Below are positions 26,161-33,890 of a stretch of 43,231 nucleotides of DNA, piece after piece (position 1 is the stretch's first letter; each line of letters begins with the position of its first letter). Origin of the DNA: JAIOSM01 sp964565415 (GTDB lineage Bacteria > Desulfobacterota > Desulfobacteria > Desulfobacterales > Desulfobacteraceae); contig CAZMEX010000024.1 in NCBI GenBank assembly GCA_964565415.1, forward strand, positions 1-43,231, given 5' to 3'. The notes under the pieces are model-generated. The model ran no database searches, was not told the DNA's origin, and saw only the letters and a list, made by a program, of their open reading frames with translations. Made by a program: the position numbers and the translations under genes.

Positions 26161-26925
26161 TTAACCTGTATGGTTTATGGCAGATGCCATGTAGCCTGCC
26201 CCAAAACCATTATCAATATTGACAACTGAGATGTTTGAACTGCAGGAATTAAGCATGCCAAAAAGGGCTGTAAGACCATTAAAACTGGTACCATAGCCAA
26301 TGCTTGTTGGAACGGCAATCACAGGGGATTTGACTAATCCTGCTACAACAGTGGGGAGAGCTCCTTCCATTCCTGCAACAGCTATAATAACGCTTGCATT
26401 TTCAATAATATCTTTATGGGCAAACAGTCTGTGAATACCTGCCACACCAACATCAAAGATTGATTTGACTTGATTCCCCATGGCAGCTGCCGTGAGAAGA
26501 GCCTCTTTTGCAACAGGAATATCAGATGTGCCGGCAGAGATCACAACGATCTCACCATGACCGGTAATTTCAGGTTCACTCTGTTTTAACTGAATGAATC
26601 TTGCCTCTTCAAAATACTCAGCTTTTCTGATTTTTGAAACAATATCCTCGGCTTTATCTTTGTCAACACGTGTTGCAAGAATGATATTGTTCTTGTCCAT
26701 CATTTTTTCCATGATGCTAATAATCTGGCTGCTGGTTTTCCCTTCACCGAAAATCACTTCGGGAAAGCCTTTTCTACAGGATCTGTGATGATCTATATGG
26801 GCAAAATCAATATCTTCAAAATAGAGATCTCCAAGGAGTTTTTCAGCTTTTTCAATGGATATTGCATCGCAGGTAAGTTCTTTGAGAATAGTTTTGATTT
26901 TATTGTGGATCAATTTTTTATACAA
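26161..26925 (-). CDS. larB: Nickel pincer cofactor biosynthesis protein LarB
   Basis: LarB carboxylates and hydrolyses nicotinate adenine dinucleotide, the first step toward the nickel-pincer nucleotide of lactate racemase and related enzymes. At 254 residues the length is normal. Motifs: DFAHIDHHRSCRKGFPEVIFGEGKT in the N-terminal half, then the PurE/AIR-carboxylase-like core with VISAGTSDIPVAKEAL, DVGVAGIHRL, VAGMEGALPTVVAGLV and PTSIGYG, and the end NIDNGFGAGYMA. The only in-frame start giving full length is a TTG at 26925; no clear ribosome site precedes it, so the exact start is uncertain. larC, larE and larA are not in the window. It follows the actin-like gene by 45 bp and may share its transcript. 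Confidence 0.93.
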   Translation of the reverse strand: MYKKLIHNKIKTILKELTCDAISIEKAEKLLGDLYFEDIDFAHIDHHRSCRKGFPEVIFGEGKTSSQIISIMEKMMDKNNIILATRVDKDKAEDIVSKIRKAEYFEEARFIQLKQSEPEITGHGEIVVISAGTSDIPVAKEALLTAAAMGNQVKSIFDVGVAGIHRLFAHKDIIENASVIIAVAGMEGALPTVVAGLVKSPVIAVPTSIGYGTSFNGLTALFGMLNSCSSNISVVNIDNGFGAGYMASAINHTG

Positions 26926-26926
26926 C

Positions 26927-26940
26927 TTAACTTAAGTTAA
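26927..26940. repeat. Perfect 14-bp palindrome at the larB start
   Basis: TTAACTTAAGTTAA is its own reverse complement and ends two bases before the larB TTG. It could be an operator or an RNA structure controlling larB; no function is established. Confidence 0.5.
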
Positions 26941-26970
26941 AGCACATTGGTATTCAGTCATTTAATATAT

Positions 26971-28125
26971 TTAAGCCTGCTTTTTCTTTAGCCAGGACAA
27001 CCCCTTTGCAGTTTTTGCAGGTTTAGTCTCTCTATTTTCAATACCATCAAGGTTTTCCTGGTCCCCTTCAACAGGTTCACTTACCTGACTGCTTTTTTTT
27101 TTAGGTGAAGCCGTGTTATACCCCCATTTATACCTGCCGAATTTAAGATATCCATAGACATTATTTAACCTTGCATCAATGCTTTTTGAAATGGGGATGA
27201 CATCTCCTTCAATATTAGGAAGTAAATATTCAGCAAGTTCAAGGCTGCCACCGCCGGACAGAAGAATTGAGTCTAAATCCCAGTCATCTGCCCATAGGCG
27301 TGTCAAATCCGATGTGATGGCTGAAGAGAAGTGTTTATAAACTCTTTTTTTAAGGTTGGTTATATTATACTCCTTGCCTTTGATTTTAATTGCTCCAGAA
27401 TCAATAAACTTAAACATCCGATAGAGTTCCAAGTTAATATTACTCTCCTGTTTTAATTTATTTGAGATTACAGTAAAACATTTTGATATACCCACATCCA
27501 ATGTTGAAGAGCCTCTTTCAATATATTGCAGGCGGTCAAATATGCTGAAATCTGTAGTTTTAAATCCAATATCCATAACTCCAAGCTTTTGCATGGCAAG
27601 CTCTTTGTTTACAATTTTACCCGCATCATTAAAAATAAGATTAAAAACACTTCCAATGGGTTGAGGAATTATATGAACTTTCGCAATGGAGATGGTTTTT
27701 GTAATGTCATTTTCGCCTCGGTTATGAAAAGTGATTGTGTGATCACCTAAAAGTACATCTTTAAATTTTTTAGTATCTCTTTTGAGAAAACCTACAGGAA
27801 GACCCGAAACAATGTGCAGGGGCTCTCTTCCATCACAGCATATCCCCGCAGCAGCAACAGCAAGTATCTTGACAAAATCAGAAATCAATTTGTCCTGATC
27901 CAGAGTATAATCGCGAATATTTGATTGCAGTTCAGCATAAGCACCAAGGAAATAGCTTTTATCATTCAGGGTGATGTGCAGATTTGATGCAGCTGAATTA
28001 TCACCAATTGGCGAATGAAATTGAATGTCTGCAGCATCTCCTATAATGGATTTGATAATAACCTGATTTTTACCATTATACGCTTTTGTAAAACCAAAGC
28101 CGACATCAATGCCTACAATTTCCAT
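26971..28125 (-). CDS. ParM/StbA-family actin-like ATPase
   Basis: A 384-residue actin-like protein. The ATG at 28125 is chosen because a very strong AAGGAGGAGG lies five bases before it; the frame extends to 28293 but without support. Actin-fold signatures: phosphate 1 GIDVGFGFTKA (5-15), phosphate 2 GVMDIGFKTTDFSIF (about 182-196) and adenosine motif ILLSGGGSLELAEYL (about 287-301). A polar, Lys/Glu-rich tail (about 340-384) follows the fold. Members of this family polymerise; most known ones segregate plasmids, where a small DNA-binding ParR lies next to them. No ParR-like gene or centromere-like repeat is seen here, so the chromosomal role is unknown. larB follows by 45 bp; cmoA is divergent. 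Confidence 0.85.
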   Translation of the reverse strand: MEIVGIDVGFGFTKAYNGKNQVIIKSIIGDAADIQFHSPIGDNSAASNLHITLNDKSYFLGAYAELQSNIRDYTLDQDKLISDFVKILAVAAAGICCDGREPLHIVSGLPVGFLKRDTKKFKDVLLGDHTITFHNRGENDITKTISIAKVHIIPQPIGSVFNLIFNDAGKIVNKELAMQKLGVMDIGFKTTDFSIFDRLQYIERGSSTLDVGISKCFTVISNKLKQESNINLELYRMFKFIDSGAIKIKGKEYNITNLKKRVYKHFSSAITSDLTRLWADDWDLDSILLSGGGSLELAEYLLPNIEGDVIPISKSIDARLNNVYGYLKFGRYKWGYNTASPKKKSSQVSEPVEGDQENLDGIENRETKPAKTAKGLSWLKKKQA

Positions 28126-28268
28126 AATGTCCTCCTCCTTAAGGTGCAAACAAGTTTTTCTGCCATAGATTAAGTTGGTTGCAAATTTGCAAAGAGCCTT
28201 TATTTTAGATAGTATTATACGAGGTGTTAAATTAAAAAGCAAATATAAAAAAAAGGCGATGGGATATA

Positions 28269-28997
28269 ATGAATAAAGATAGAGTATTTGCAAAAGAGAT
28301 GAAGAAGATTGTACCGTTTGAATTTGATCAGAAAGTTGCCCATGTTTTTAATGATATGCTGGAAAGATCTGTTCCTCTGTATCAGGAAAGTATAAACTGC
28401 CAGGCAACTATAGCATCAAGATATTATCAGCAGGGGACAATGGTTTATGATCTTGGCTGCTCAAATGGGAATCTTGGAATGATGATTTTGGACAAGTTTG
28501 AAAATAAGGACTTTTCCATGATTGCTGTTGACTCATCATCTCCCATGATTGAGAAATACAGGGCAAGGATAAAAAAGAGCAAAAAAGAATCTGTAGACCT
28601 GGTTTGCGATTACCTGGAAAATATCAACATATCAAATGCTTCCATTGTAATTATTAACCTGACACTGCAGTTCCTTGAAATGGATACAAGGGAAAAACTA
28701 ATAAGAAAAATTTATAAAGGGCTTGTTAAAGGAGGAGTTCTTTTACTTACAGAGAAGATTACCCAGGACGATTCCTGGTTTAAAAATCTGCAGGAGAACT
28801 TTTATAAGGAGTTTAAGCTGGAAAATGGTTATTCCGAGCTTGAGATAAGTCAAAAACGAGATGCTTTGGAAAAAGTGTTGATACCTGAGACAATCGCTGA
28901 CCATGAAAAAAGAGTAAAAAAAGCAGGATTTAATAACTTTGATATTTTTCTCAAGTGGTTTAATTTTGCTTCAATGATTGCTTATAAGGAATTTTGA
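28269..28997 (+). CDS. cmoA: Carboxy-S-adenosyl-L-methionine synthase CmoA
   Basis: Makes carboxy-SAM from SAM and prephenate for wobble uridine modification (cmo5U34) of tRNAs. 242 residues. Methyltransferase-like fold with motif I VYDLGCSNGNLG at about 58-69, then AVDSSSPMIEKYR and INLTLQFLEMDTREKLI, which are typical of CmoA, and LTEKI near the middle. The N-terminal FDQKVAHVFNDMLERSVPLYQ segment is also diagnostic. cmoB starts 7 bp after its stop, so the two act as a pair. Confidence 0.95.
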   Translation: MNKDRVFAKEMKKIVPFEFDQKVAHVFNDMLERSVPLYQESINCQATIASRYYQQGTMVYDLGCSNGNLGMMILDKFENKDFSMIAVDSSSPMIEKYRARIKKSKKESVDLVCDYLENINISNASIVIINLTLQFLEMDTREKLIRKIYKGLVKGGVLLLTEKITQDDSWFKNLQENFYKEFKLENGYSELEISQKRDALEKVLIPETIADHEKRVKKAGFNNFDIFLKWFNFASMIAYKEF

Positions 28998-29004
28998 ATC
29001 ATAT

Positions 29005-29973
29005 ATGGAAAAGTTACTTTTAAGAAATAAAGAGTTGAAAATTGATAACTGGTATTCTGAACTTGAGAGCTTAATAACAAAGCAGAGAGCTTTTTTGGAT
29101 AACCCTAAAGGCAATGCTTTTAATTTTAATGAAGCTTGCAGAAACTTACCCGGAATAACCCCTTCAATTATTGATTTGAATAAAAAACAGATAGTAATCG
29201 GCAAGGCATCTGACATGGATAAGAGCAGTTTGGATAAATTAAGAGAAAGCCTGTTCAAACTCTGCCCGTGGAGAAAAGGTCCCTTTAATCTTTTTGGAAT
29301 TGATGTTGATTCCGAGTGGCAGTCATGGATTAAATGGAATAGATTTGAAAACCACATTGGAGATGTCACGGGCAGAAAAATTTTAGATATTGGTTCAAGC
29401 AATGGATACTATATGTTCAGGCTTGCAGCCAACAACCCTTTAATTGTATTGGGAATTGAACCCCAGCACTCTTTTTACTATCAATATCTTGCTTTGCAGA
29501 AATATTTGCAACTGGAAAATGTTGCCTGCCTGCCTGTCAGATTTGAACAATTTCCCACCATGCAAAATTACTTTGATATGATTTTCTGCATGGGTATTTT
29601 ATATCACAGGAAATCTCCGGTTGAAATGCTCCAGGCAATGCACAAGCTTATGAAAAGAGGAGGGACTTTAATCCTTGAAAACCTTGTTCTTGAATCTGAA
29701 ACAGGATTATGCCTCTTTCCTGAGTCAAGATATGCAAAAATGAGGAATATTTTTTTTATACCAGATTTAAAGTGCATGCAATCCTGGCTGGGGCGTGCAG
29801 GATTTTCCAATATAAAATGTGTGGATGTATCAAAAACCACCATTGAAGAACAGAGAAAAACAAGCTGGATTCAAACAGAAACCCTCATTGATTTTTTTGA
29901 TCCACAAGATCACAATAAAACAATCGAAGGCTATCCAGCACCTGTAAGAGCAATCTTTACAGCAGATGCCTGA
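29005..29973 (+). CDS. cmoB: tRNA U34 carboxymethyltransferase CmoB
   Basis: Transfers the carboxymethyl group of carboxy-SAM to 5-hydroxyuridine 34 of tRNA. 322 residues from the ATG at 29005, matching the usual CmoB length; a TTG at 28978 inside cmoA is less likely. Seen in order: LCPWRKGPFNLFGIDVDSEW (the CmoB N-terminal domain hallmark), motif I ILDIGSSNGYYMFR, GIEPQHSFYYQYLA, FDMIFCMGILYHRKSPVEML and GTLILENLVLE. It directly follows cmoA. The gene for the hydroxylation step is not in the window. Confidence 0.95.
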   Translation: MEKLLLRNKELKIDNWYSELESLITKQRAFLDNPKGNAFNFNEACRNLPGITPSIIDLNKKQIVIGKASDMDKSSLDKLRESLFKLCPWRKGPFNLFGIDVDSEWQSWIKWNRFENHIGDVTGRKILDIGSSNGYYMFRLAANNPLIVLGIEPQHSFYYQYLALQKYLQLENVACLPVRFEQFPTMQNYFDMIFCMGILYHRKSPVEMLQAMHKLMKRGGTLILENLVLESETGLCLFPESRYAKMRNIFFIPDLKCMQSWLGRAGFSNIKCVDVSKTTIEEQRKTSWIQTETLIDFFDPQDHNKTIEGYPAPVRAIFTADA

Positions 29974-30078
29974 TGTTTTTTGCAAGCCTGAAAAACAATA
30001 TCAGCTCTTTTTCATCTTATATTTTTGCATCATTTTTGTGATATAATTTTTTTTAAAAGATACAGAGCATAAATTTTT

Positions 30079-30483
30079 TTAAAAGTATATTCCGCTGAAC
30101 TCTTTTGGAGACATGATATCTATATCTACATACCTCTTTATATTTTTCAGATGTTTGTCTCCTGAGATAATAATTTTGCAGTCAAGTGCCACAGCACATT
30201 CAATAAATTTGTTATCATCCAGATCATCTTTTACAATATTAAGGCTGGGTGTTTTGCTTGTGAAAACAGAGTTGTAATTCTCTGCAAACAGTTTTATTAA
30301 TTTCTGCATCTCATTTTGATCCTTAAGACCGAGTCTATACAGCACTTCAATATATTCTTCAACTATTGCCTGGGATAGGCACAGAGTGATTGTGCTGTCT
30401 TTCCAATGGTTAATTATGTCCCTTGGAATTCCGCCGAAAAAAGAAGAGACAAATACATTTGTATCAATGACAGCCTTAAGCAT
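30079..30483 (-). CDS. PIN-domain toxin (putative RNase)
   Basis: A 134-residue PIN nuclease of the COG1569 type. The acidic metal site is present: Asp7 in AVIDTNVFVSS, Glu42/43 in IVEEYIEVL, Asp90 in LDDNKFIECA and Asp109 in ISGDKHL. The start overlaps the end of the RHH antitoxin gene by 8 bp, the standard toxin-antitoxin layout with antitoxin first. The toxin should cleave RNA when free of antitoxin; the target is unknown. It lies at the left end of a gene-poor accessory stretch. Confidence 0.9.
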   Translation of the reverse strand: MLKAVIDTNVFVSSFFGGIPRDIINHWKDSTITLCLSQAIVEEYIEVLYRLGLKDQNEMQKLIKLFAENYNSVFTSKTPSLNIVKDDLDDNKFIECAVALDCKIIISGDKHLKNIKRYVDIDIMSPKEFSGIYF

Positions 30484-30712
30484 TTCTTGAACGTACTTGT
30501 TTTATTACTTTTTCAATATCTGTATTAGAAATATTGTTTTGATTGAGTTTTTTACCGATTTTATCCCAAAGGCTGTCTATGTATGAGCTCATATTTCTCT
30601 CCTTGGTATATTTTTCTAAGAGCTCCCGGACAAGTTCGCTTAAGTTTTTGCCTTCAGATTTGGCAAGTTGACTCACTTTTTTCTTTAAAGATGGTTCTAT
30701 ACGAATTATCAT
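30476..30712 (-). CDS. Ribbon-helix-helix antitoxin
   Basis: A 78-residue partner of the PIN toxin. The N-terminal MIIRIEPSLKKKVSQLAKSEGKN...SELVRELLEKY is a ribbon-helix-helix DNA-binding domain (strand 1-6, two helices to about 40). The C-terminal half, ending KVIKQVRSRNA, would wrap around the toxin. It should also repress its own promoter (30760-30787), where an imperfect palindrome sits. Confidence 0.87.
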   Translation of the reverse strand: MIIRIEPSLKKKVSQLAKSEGKNLSELVRELLEKYTKERNMSSYIDSLWDKIGKKLNQNNISNTDIEKVIKQVRSRNA

Positions 30713-30759
30713 TTGAGTTGTAATATTTAAACCTCGCTATAAAAAAATATAATTATTAT

Positions 30760-30787
30760 ATAATACTCGTATATATAAGTTATACAA
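30760..30787 (-). promoter_or_regulatory. Likely promoter and operator of the toxin-antitoxin operon
   Basis: On the minus strand TTGTAT (30782-30787), a 16-nt spacer and TATTAT (30760-30765). Across the spacer lies a 16-bp imperfect palindrome of form ACTnnTATATAnnAGT (30765-30780, 12 of 16 positions symmetric), a plausible site for the antitoxin. Confidence 0.4.
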
Positions 30788-31151
30788 AACAGGAGAAGAT
30801 GTCAATATGGAAATTTTGTTGAGTAAAAAGCTATTGTTCAATTTTTTTGTATAGGTACCTCCTCTTTATCAGAAATTTATAAACTCATAATCGGAGAATC
30901 GTTGCAGTCATACCACACTGAAATAATTACAAATAAAAATTCTAGATTTTTTATTAATAATGTTGTATACTCTCCTAAGTTAATTAAAATATTGAGGATG
31001 CTAATAATAATACGCTAAAACTAATCATACTGAATCAGGATCTCGTTCGAGAGAAACTCAGATAAAAAAAAGCATGATGACGTGTGCCTGAGTTCTTGGG
31101 GGCATCTGGATGAATTTATTCAGTTGCATTTGCTGCGATGTGATGCGGAGT
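30788..31151. other. Non-coding accessory stretch
   Basis: AT-rich. I see no credible gene. The only frame of note starts at GTG 31082 on the plus strand (56 codons to 31252) and overlaps the opposite-strand ORF at 31152-31367; neither start has a ribosome site. Confidence 0.4.
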
Positions 31152-31367
31152 TTATCCTTGGACTTCTTTTATGTCATTTGGGTCAAAAACAAAAGAGAAC
31201 TCACGATCCCCACGATTATAAACAGATATTAATTCTGAAATCTTTGCTATAAGAAGCTTGTCACGCTCTTGCTTTTGAGTAAACCACTGATTCAACAGTA
31301 AAATAGATATTGCTACAAGAGATGAAATCAGTATTGATATTAATCTCGCTTTATTTGAATTTATCAC
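31152..31367 (-). CDS. Small single-span membrane protein, unknown
   Basis: A 71-residue frame starting with GTG, no clear ribosome site. Residues about 7-26 (ARLISILISSLVAISILLLN) form one membrane helix, followed by a charged, helical, probably cytoplasmic part (QKQERDKLLIAKISELISVYN) and FVFDPNDIKE. Composition looks like a real protein. I do not recognise a family. It may be the intact end of a longer, decayed gene. Confidence 0.4.
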   Translation of the reverse strand: MINSNKARLISILISSLVAISILLLNQWFTQKQERDKLLIAKISELISVYNRGDREFSFVFDPNDIKEVQG

Positions 31368-31820
31368 GAAAATATCTAAAAATCATGTATCCACTCAGAT
31401 ACCCCATTTGAATATAACCGCTAATCAACAATACGACTTTTTGTATCGGCTGCATTAGCCTTGTCAGATGCTGCCTTCGAACAAGTTAAAATCACTCCAA
31501 AAACTTCCATATTAATAAATACCTATCAAATAAGAATGAGATTGTAAACAGGAGTTAGATCATACATTATTGTCTTTTAACCAGACTCAAGATTAATTAT
31601 CCCAGTACTGGTTGTTCAAAACCTGGAATTGTAAGGGATATTAATAAATACATCATTAAAATTCTGGTTAAAAAGGTTTCAGGTTAATGCAAGTATCTTT
31701 GAGTCTCCATTTTTCCAGAAAAAAAAGGCACACATGGTAATACTTATCAATATTTTTACAACAAACTGAAAAAAAACTCCTCTTGATATCCAAACCGGTT
31801 CGGAGTAAAATATCTATAGA
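31368..31820. other. Non-coding accessory stretch holding repeat copy A
   Basis: Only short frames are seen, for example 31421-31510 on the minus strand (29 codons, no ribosome site). The recognisable content is the first copy of a diverged repeat at 31591-31693. Confidence 0.4.
31591..31693. repeat. Diverged 103-bp direct repeat, copy A
   Basis: Resembles 32277-32379 in the same orientation; by eye about two thirds of positions agree with small gaps, and 21 of the last 23 are identical (ending in a shared ATGCAAG). Weaker similarity seems to continue for up to 90 bp downstream of both copies. Each copy lies upstream of a small plus-strand gene (31821 and 32466). Confidence 0.5.
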
Positions 31821-32183
31821 ATGGATACAAAAGTGGAAGCACCATCAAATATGCGAATAATTCTAGAAAGCGATATAAACACTATAAAAAAATGGAACTC
31901 TGTTTTTGGAGAGGCCGGAATCATAACTGCAATTGTTCGCCCAGATTGTAAAAAATCTTGACAAACAAAATTAATGTTGGCAGTTGCCGGCAATCAATTG
32001 GAAAAAGCGAAATCAATAATGGATGAAGATTTCTTGGATACCCTTAGTGATAAAGAAAAAGAAATTTCTAAAATGATTGTTGATCACAATGCATCTCACA
32101 TTCAATGTCCGGGTTGCCTGACAGAATTTGCAACCGGACCAAGCGAATGCCCTGAATGTGGTCTTTTTTTAGGATTACCGTAA
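31821..32183 (+). pseudogene. Zinc-ribbon protein gene interrupted by an in-frame TGA (nonsense pseudogene or selenoprotein)
   Basis: One frame runs 120 codons from ATG 31821 to TAA 32183 with a single TGA at codon 47 (31959-31961). The part before TGA (46 residues) looks like a small alpha-beta domain ending RPDCKKS. The part after has a helical segment (LEKAKSIMDEDFLDTLSDKE) and a zinc ribbon CPGC...CPECGLFLG at the end. Both halves read as one protein, like DUF2007-type signal proteins with a C-terminal ribbon. A TGA five codons past an ATG-less linker could be decay; an ATG at 31974 would give the second half alone (69 residues). However, TGA sits four residues after Cys43 (CxxxU pattern), and a small stem-loop follows at 31975-31992. 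Ribosome site: GGAG 15 bp before the ATG, weak. Confidence 0.55.
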
Positions 32184-32276
32184 TTTGGGCTTCAGATAAC
32201 CTTATTATCTATGGTTTGCCCCCGTGCACATTCTTACATGAATTTTCAGCCTGAAAAGCCTCAATTTTTGAGTTAT

Positions 32277-32379
32277 GATTATTATCCCTGTACGTAGTAT
32301 TCAAAGGTTGAAATTATAAAAGATATCAAAAGAATACACAACAGAATTTTCATGGGAAAAGGCTTCAGGTCAATGCAAG
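32277..32379. repeat. Diverged 103-bp direct repeat, copy B
   Basis: Partner of 31591-31693, same orientation, 686 bp apart. It lies in the otherwise empty gap 32184-32465. Confidence 0.5.
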
Positions 32380-32465
32380 GAGTCATGACTTTCTATTGTT
32401 TACATCTACATTGCCGTTTGATACACAATAATTAGAAAGTTTACTATCAACTGAAGGCAGGTGTC

Positions 32466-32753
32466 TTGATAAAAAAGAGATATAAAAAAAATTTAATAGT
32501 TTTTACAATAGCCATTTTAGTCCCTACTTGCATAGTGGCAATAATGACATATATCCCTTATACAAATGGCGTGCAACCCAAAGGTGACGAATTATTGTGG
32601 TGTTTTTTATTTGGATTAATAATAATTACTCAATATAAAAGTGAAAAAATAAGAGAGAAAATAATTGTAGTACTGGTACTTGTGTTTTGGTTGGTGCCTT
32701 TTTTAGTACTCACCGGTTTCTTGGTATCGTGTTTGAATGGCGATTGCCTGTAA
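32466..32753 (+). CDS. Small three-span membrane protein, unknown
   Basis: A 95-residue frame starting at TTG (32466) with a purine-rich AAGGCAGG about 5-12 bases before it. Three hydrophobic segments: about 9-29 (LIVFTIAILVPTCIVAIM...), 43-56 (LLWCFLFGLIIITQ) and 65-88 (IIVVLVLVFWLVPFLVLTGFL), with a basic N-terminus (MIKKRYKKN). No known family recognised. The hydrophobic pattern and basic N-terminus support a real inner-membrane protein. It lies in the accessory stretch behind repeat copy B. Confidence 0.5.
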   Translation: MIKKRYKKNLIVFTIAILVPTCIVAIMTYIPYTNGVQPKGDELLWCFLFGLIIITQYKSEKIREKIIVVLVLVFWLVPFLVLTGFLVSCLNGDCL

Positions 32754-33117
32754 TAAAAATACGCTTTTACCAGATAAGTTCATCCAATACCAAAAAATGG
32801 TGTGGTTTATCATTTTGAGTCTAAATAGCATTTGCTAAGTGATAGATTAGAAATTGTTGGGAAAAAAGTTTTTAAAGGTATCGGAAGTCTTGTAAAAGAA
32901 AATTGGGATATCTTTTGAAAATAATGTTTTTTCATAAAATTATAAAATTATGAATATGAGAATTGATCCGGCTCAAGTATTATTATCCAATCCAAAGTTT
33001 TTATTGGATAAATTGATGTTGTGCAAGTATTGCCTTAATGATAAGATGTTTTATATTGAATTCGGGTTGAAATTAAGTTTTTAATAAATCATATAATAAA
33101 GAAATTTTGGAGTTGAT
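32754..33117. other. Intergenic stretch upstream of the cooC-like gene
   Basis: No gene seen beyond a 28-codon fragment (32832-32918). A TATAAT (33092-33097) with a TTGAAA (33067-33072) may be the promoter of the following operon, but the 19-nt spacing is long. Confidence 0.35.
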
Positions 33118-33876
33118 ATGAGTAAAATAATTGCGCTTGCCGGAAAAGGCGGTGTTGGAAAGACTACAGTGTCTGCATTGCTTATAAGGCAATTTGCGAA
33201 AAATGGTGTTTCACCTGTTCTTGCAATAGATGCAGACCCCAACAGTAATCTTGGAGAAACTTTGGGACTTGAAATCAATAAAACCGTGGGGGATATAAGA
33301 GAAGGGTATATGAAAGATCCCCAACAGGTTCCTTCGGGTATGGATAAGATTAATTATCTTGAAATGATGATGAACCAGAGTTTGGTTGAAGAGAAGTATT
33401 TTGATCTTCTTGTTATGGGAAGGCAGGAAGGGCAGGGTTGTTATTGTATGGTCAATAACATTCTTAATAAATTTACTGAAGAGCTTGAAAAAAATTATAA
33501 ATATCTGCTGGTTGACAATGAGGCTGGTATGGAACATTTGAGCAGGCGCACCAGTGGGAGAGTGGATATGTTGATCATGGTCACTGATTATGCCTTAAGG
33601 GGGTTGAGAGCAGTTAAAAGGATAAAAGAGATGCTTGGTGATCTGAAGCTGGATGTCAAAGATATTGGTCTGATTGTTAACAGGGCGCCTGAAAAATTGA
33701 ATAAGAATTTTTTAAAAGAGGCTGATGAGATTGGCGTACCAATAATATGCACTATTCCGGAGGATAACACTCTTTTGGATTTTGATATGGAGAGAAAATC
33801 ATTCATGGATTTGCCTGATGACTCCCCATCTGTATTAAAGCTTGATGAATTAATGCAAAATCTGATTAAAATTTAG
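33118..33876 (+). CDS. CooC-type nickel-insertion ATPase (CODH/acetyl-CoA synthase maturation factor)
   Basis: A MinD/NifH-fold ATPase of 252 residues. The deviant Walker A GKGGVGKTT is at 9-17, with signature Lys10. AIDADPNSNLGETLG follows. The CxC motif (Cys108, Cys110 in GQGCYCMVN) is the nickel-binding dimer interface of CooC. VDNEAGMEHLSRRT at about 132-145 and IVNRAP are also typical. Known relatives insert nickel into carbon monoxide dehydrogenase or acetyl-CoA synthase. No CODH gene is in the window, so the client is inferred. GGAG lies six bases before the ATG. The ADP-forming acyl-CoA synthetase gene starts 14 bp later. Confidence 0.88.
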   Translation: MSKIIALAGKGGVGKTTVSALLIRQFAKNGVSPVLAIDADPNSNLGETLGLEINKTVGDIREGYMKDPQQVPSGMDKINYLEMMMNQSLVEEKYFDLLVMGRQEGQGCYCMVNNILNKFTEELEKNYKYLLVDNEAGMEHLSRRTSGRVDMLIMVTDYALRGLRAVKRIKEMLGDLKLDVKDIGLIVNRAPEKLNKNFLKEADEIGVPIICTIPEDNTLLDFDMERKSFMDLPDDSPSVLKLDELMQNLIKI

Positions 33877-33890
33877 AAAAAGGATGTGAT

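Noticed and set aside
31082..31252. 56-codon plus-strand frame starting GTG
   Set aside because: No ribosome site and no recognisable motif; overlaps the opposite-strand 71-residue frame. Possibly decayed coding DNA.
31421..31510. 29-codon minus-strand frame
   Set aside because: No ribosome site, no relatives recognised, random length for AT-rich DNA.
31591..32379. Idea that the repeats are integron attC sites
   Set aside because: No RYYYAAC/GTTRRRY core pair and no consistent long imperfect inverted repeat; no integrase in the window.
32832..32918. 28-codon fragment starting TTG, with RLEIVGKKVFKGIGSLVKEN
   Set aside because: Too short to identify and without a ribosome site; may be a gene remnant but cannot be supported.
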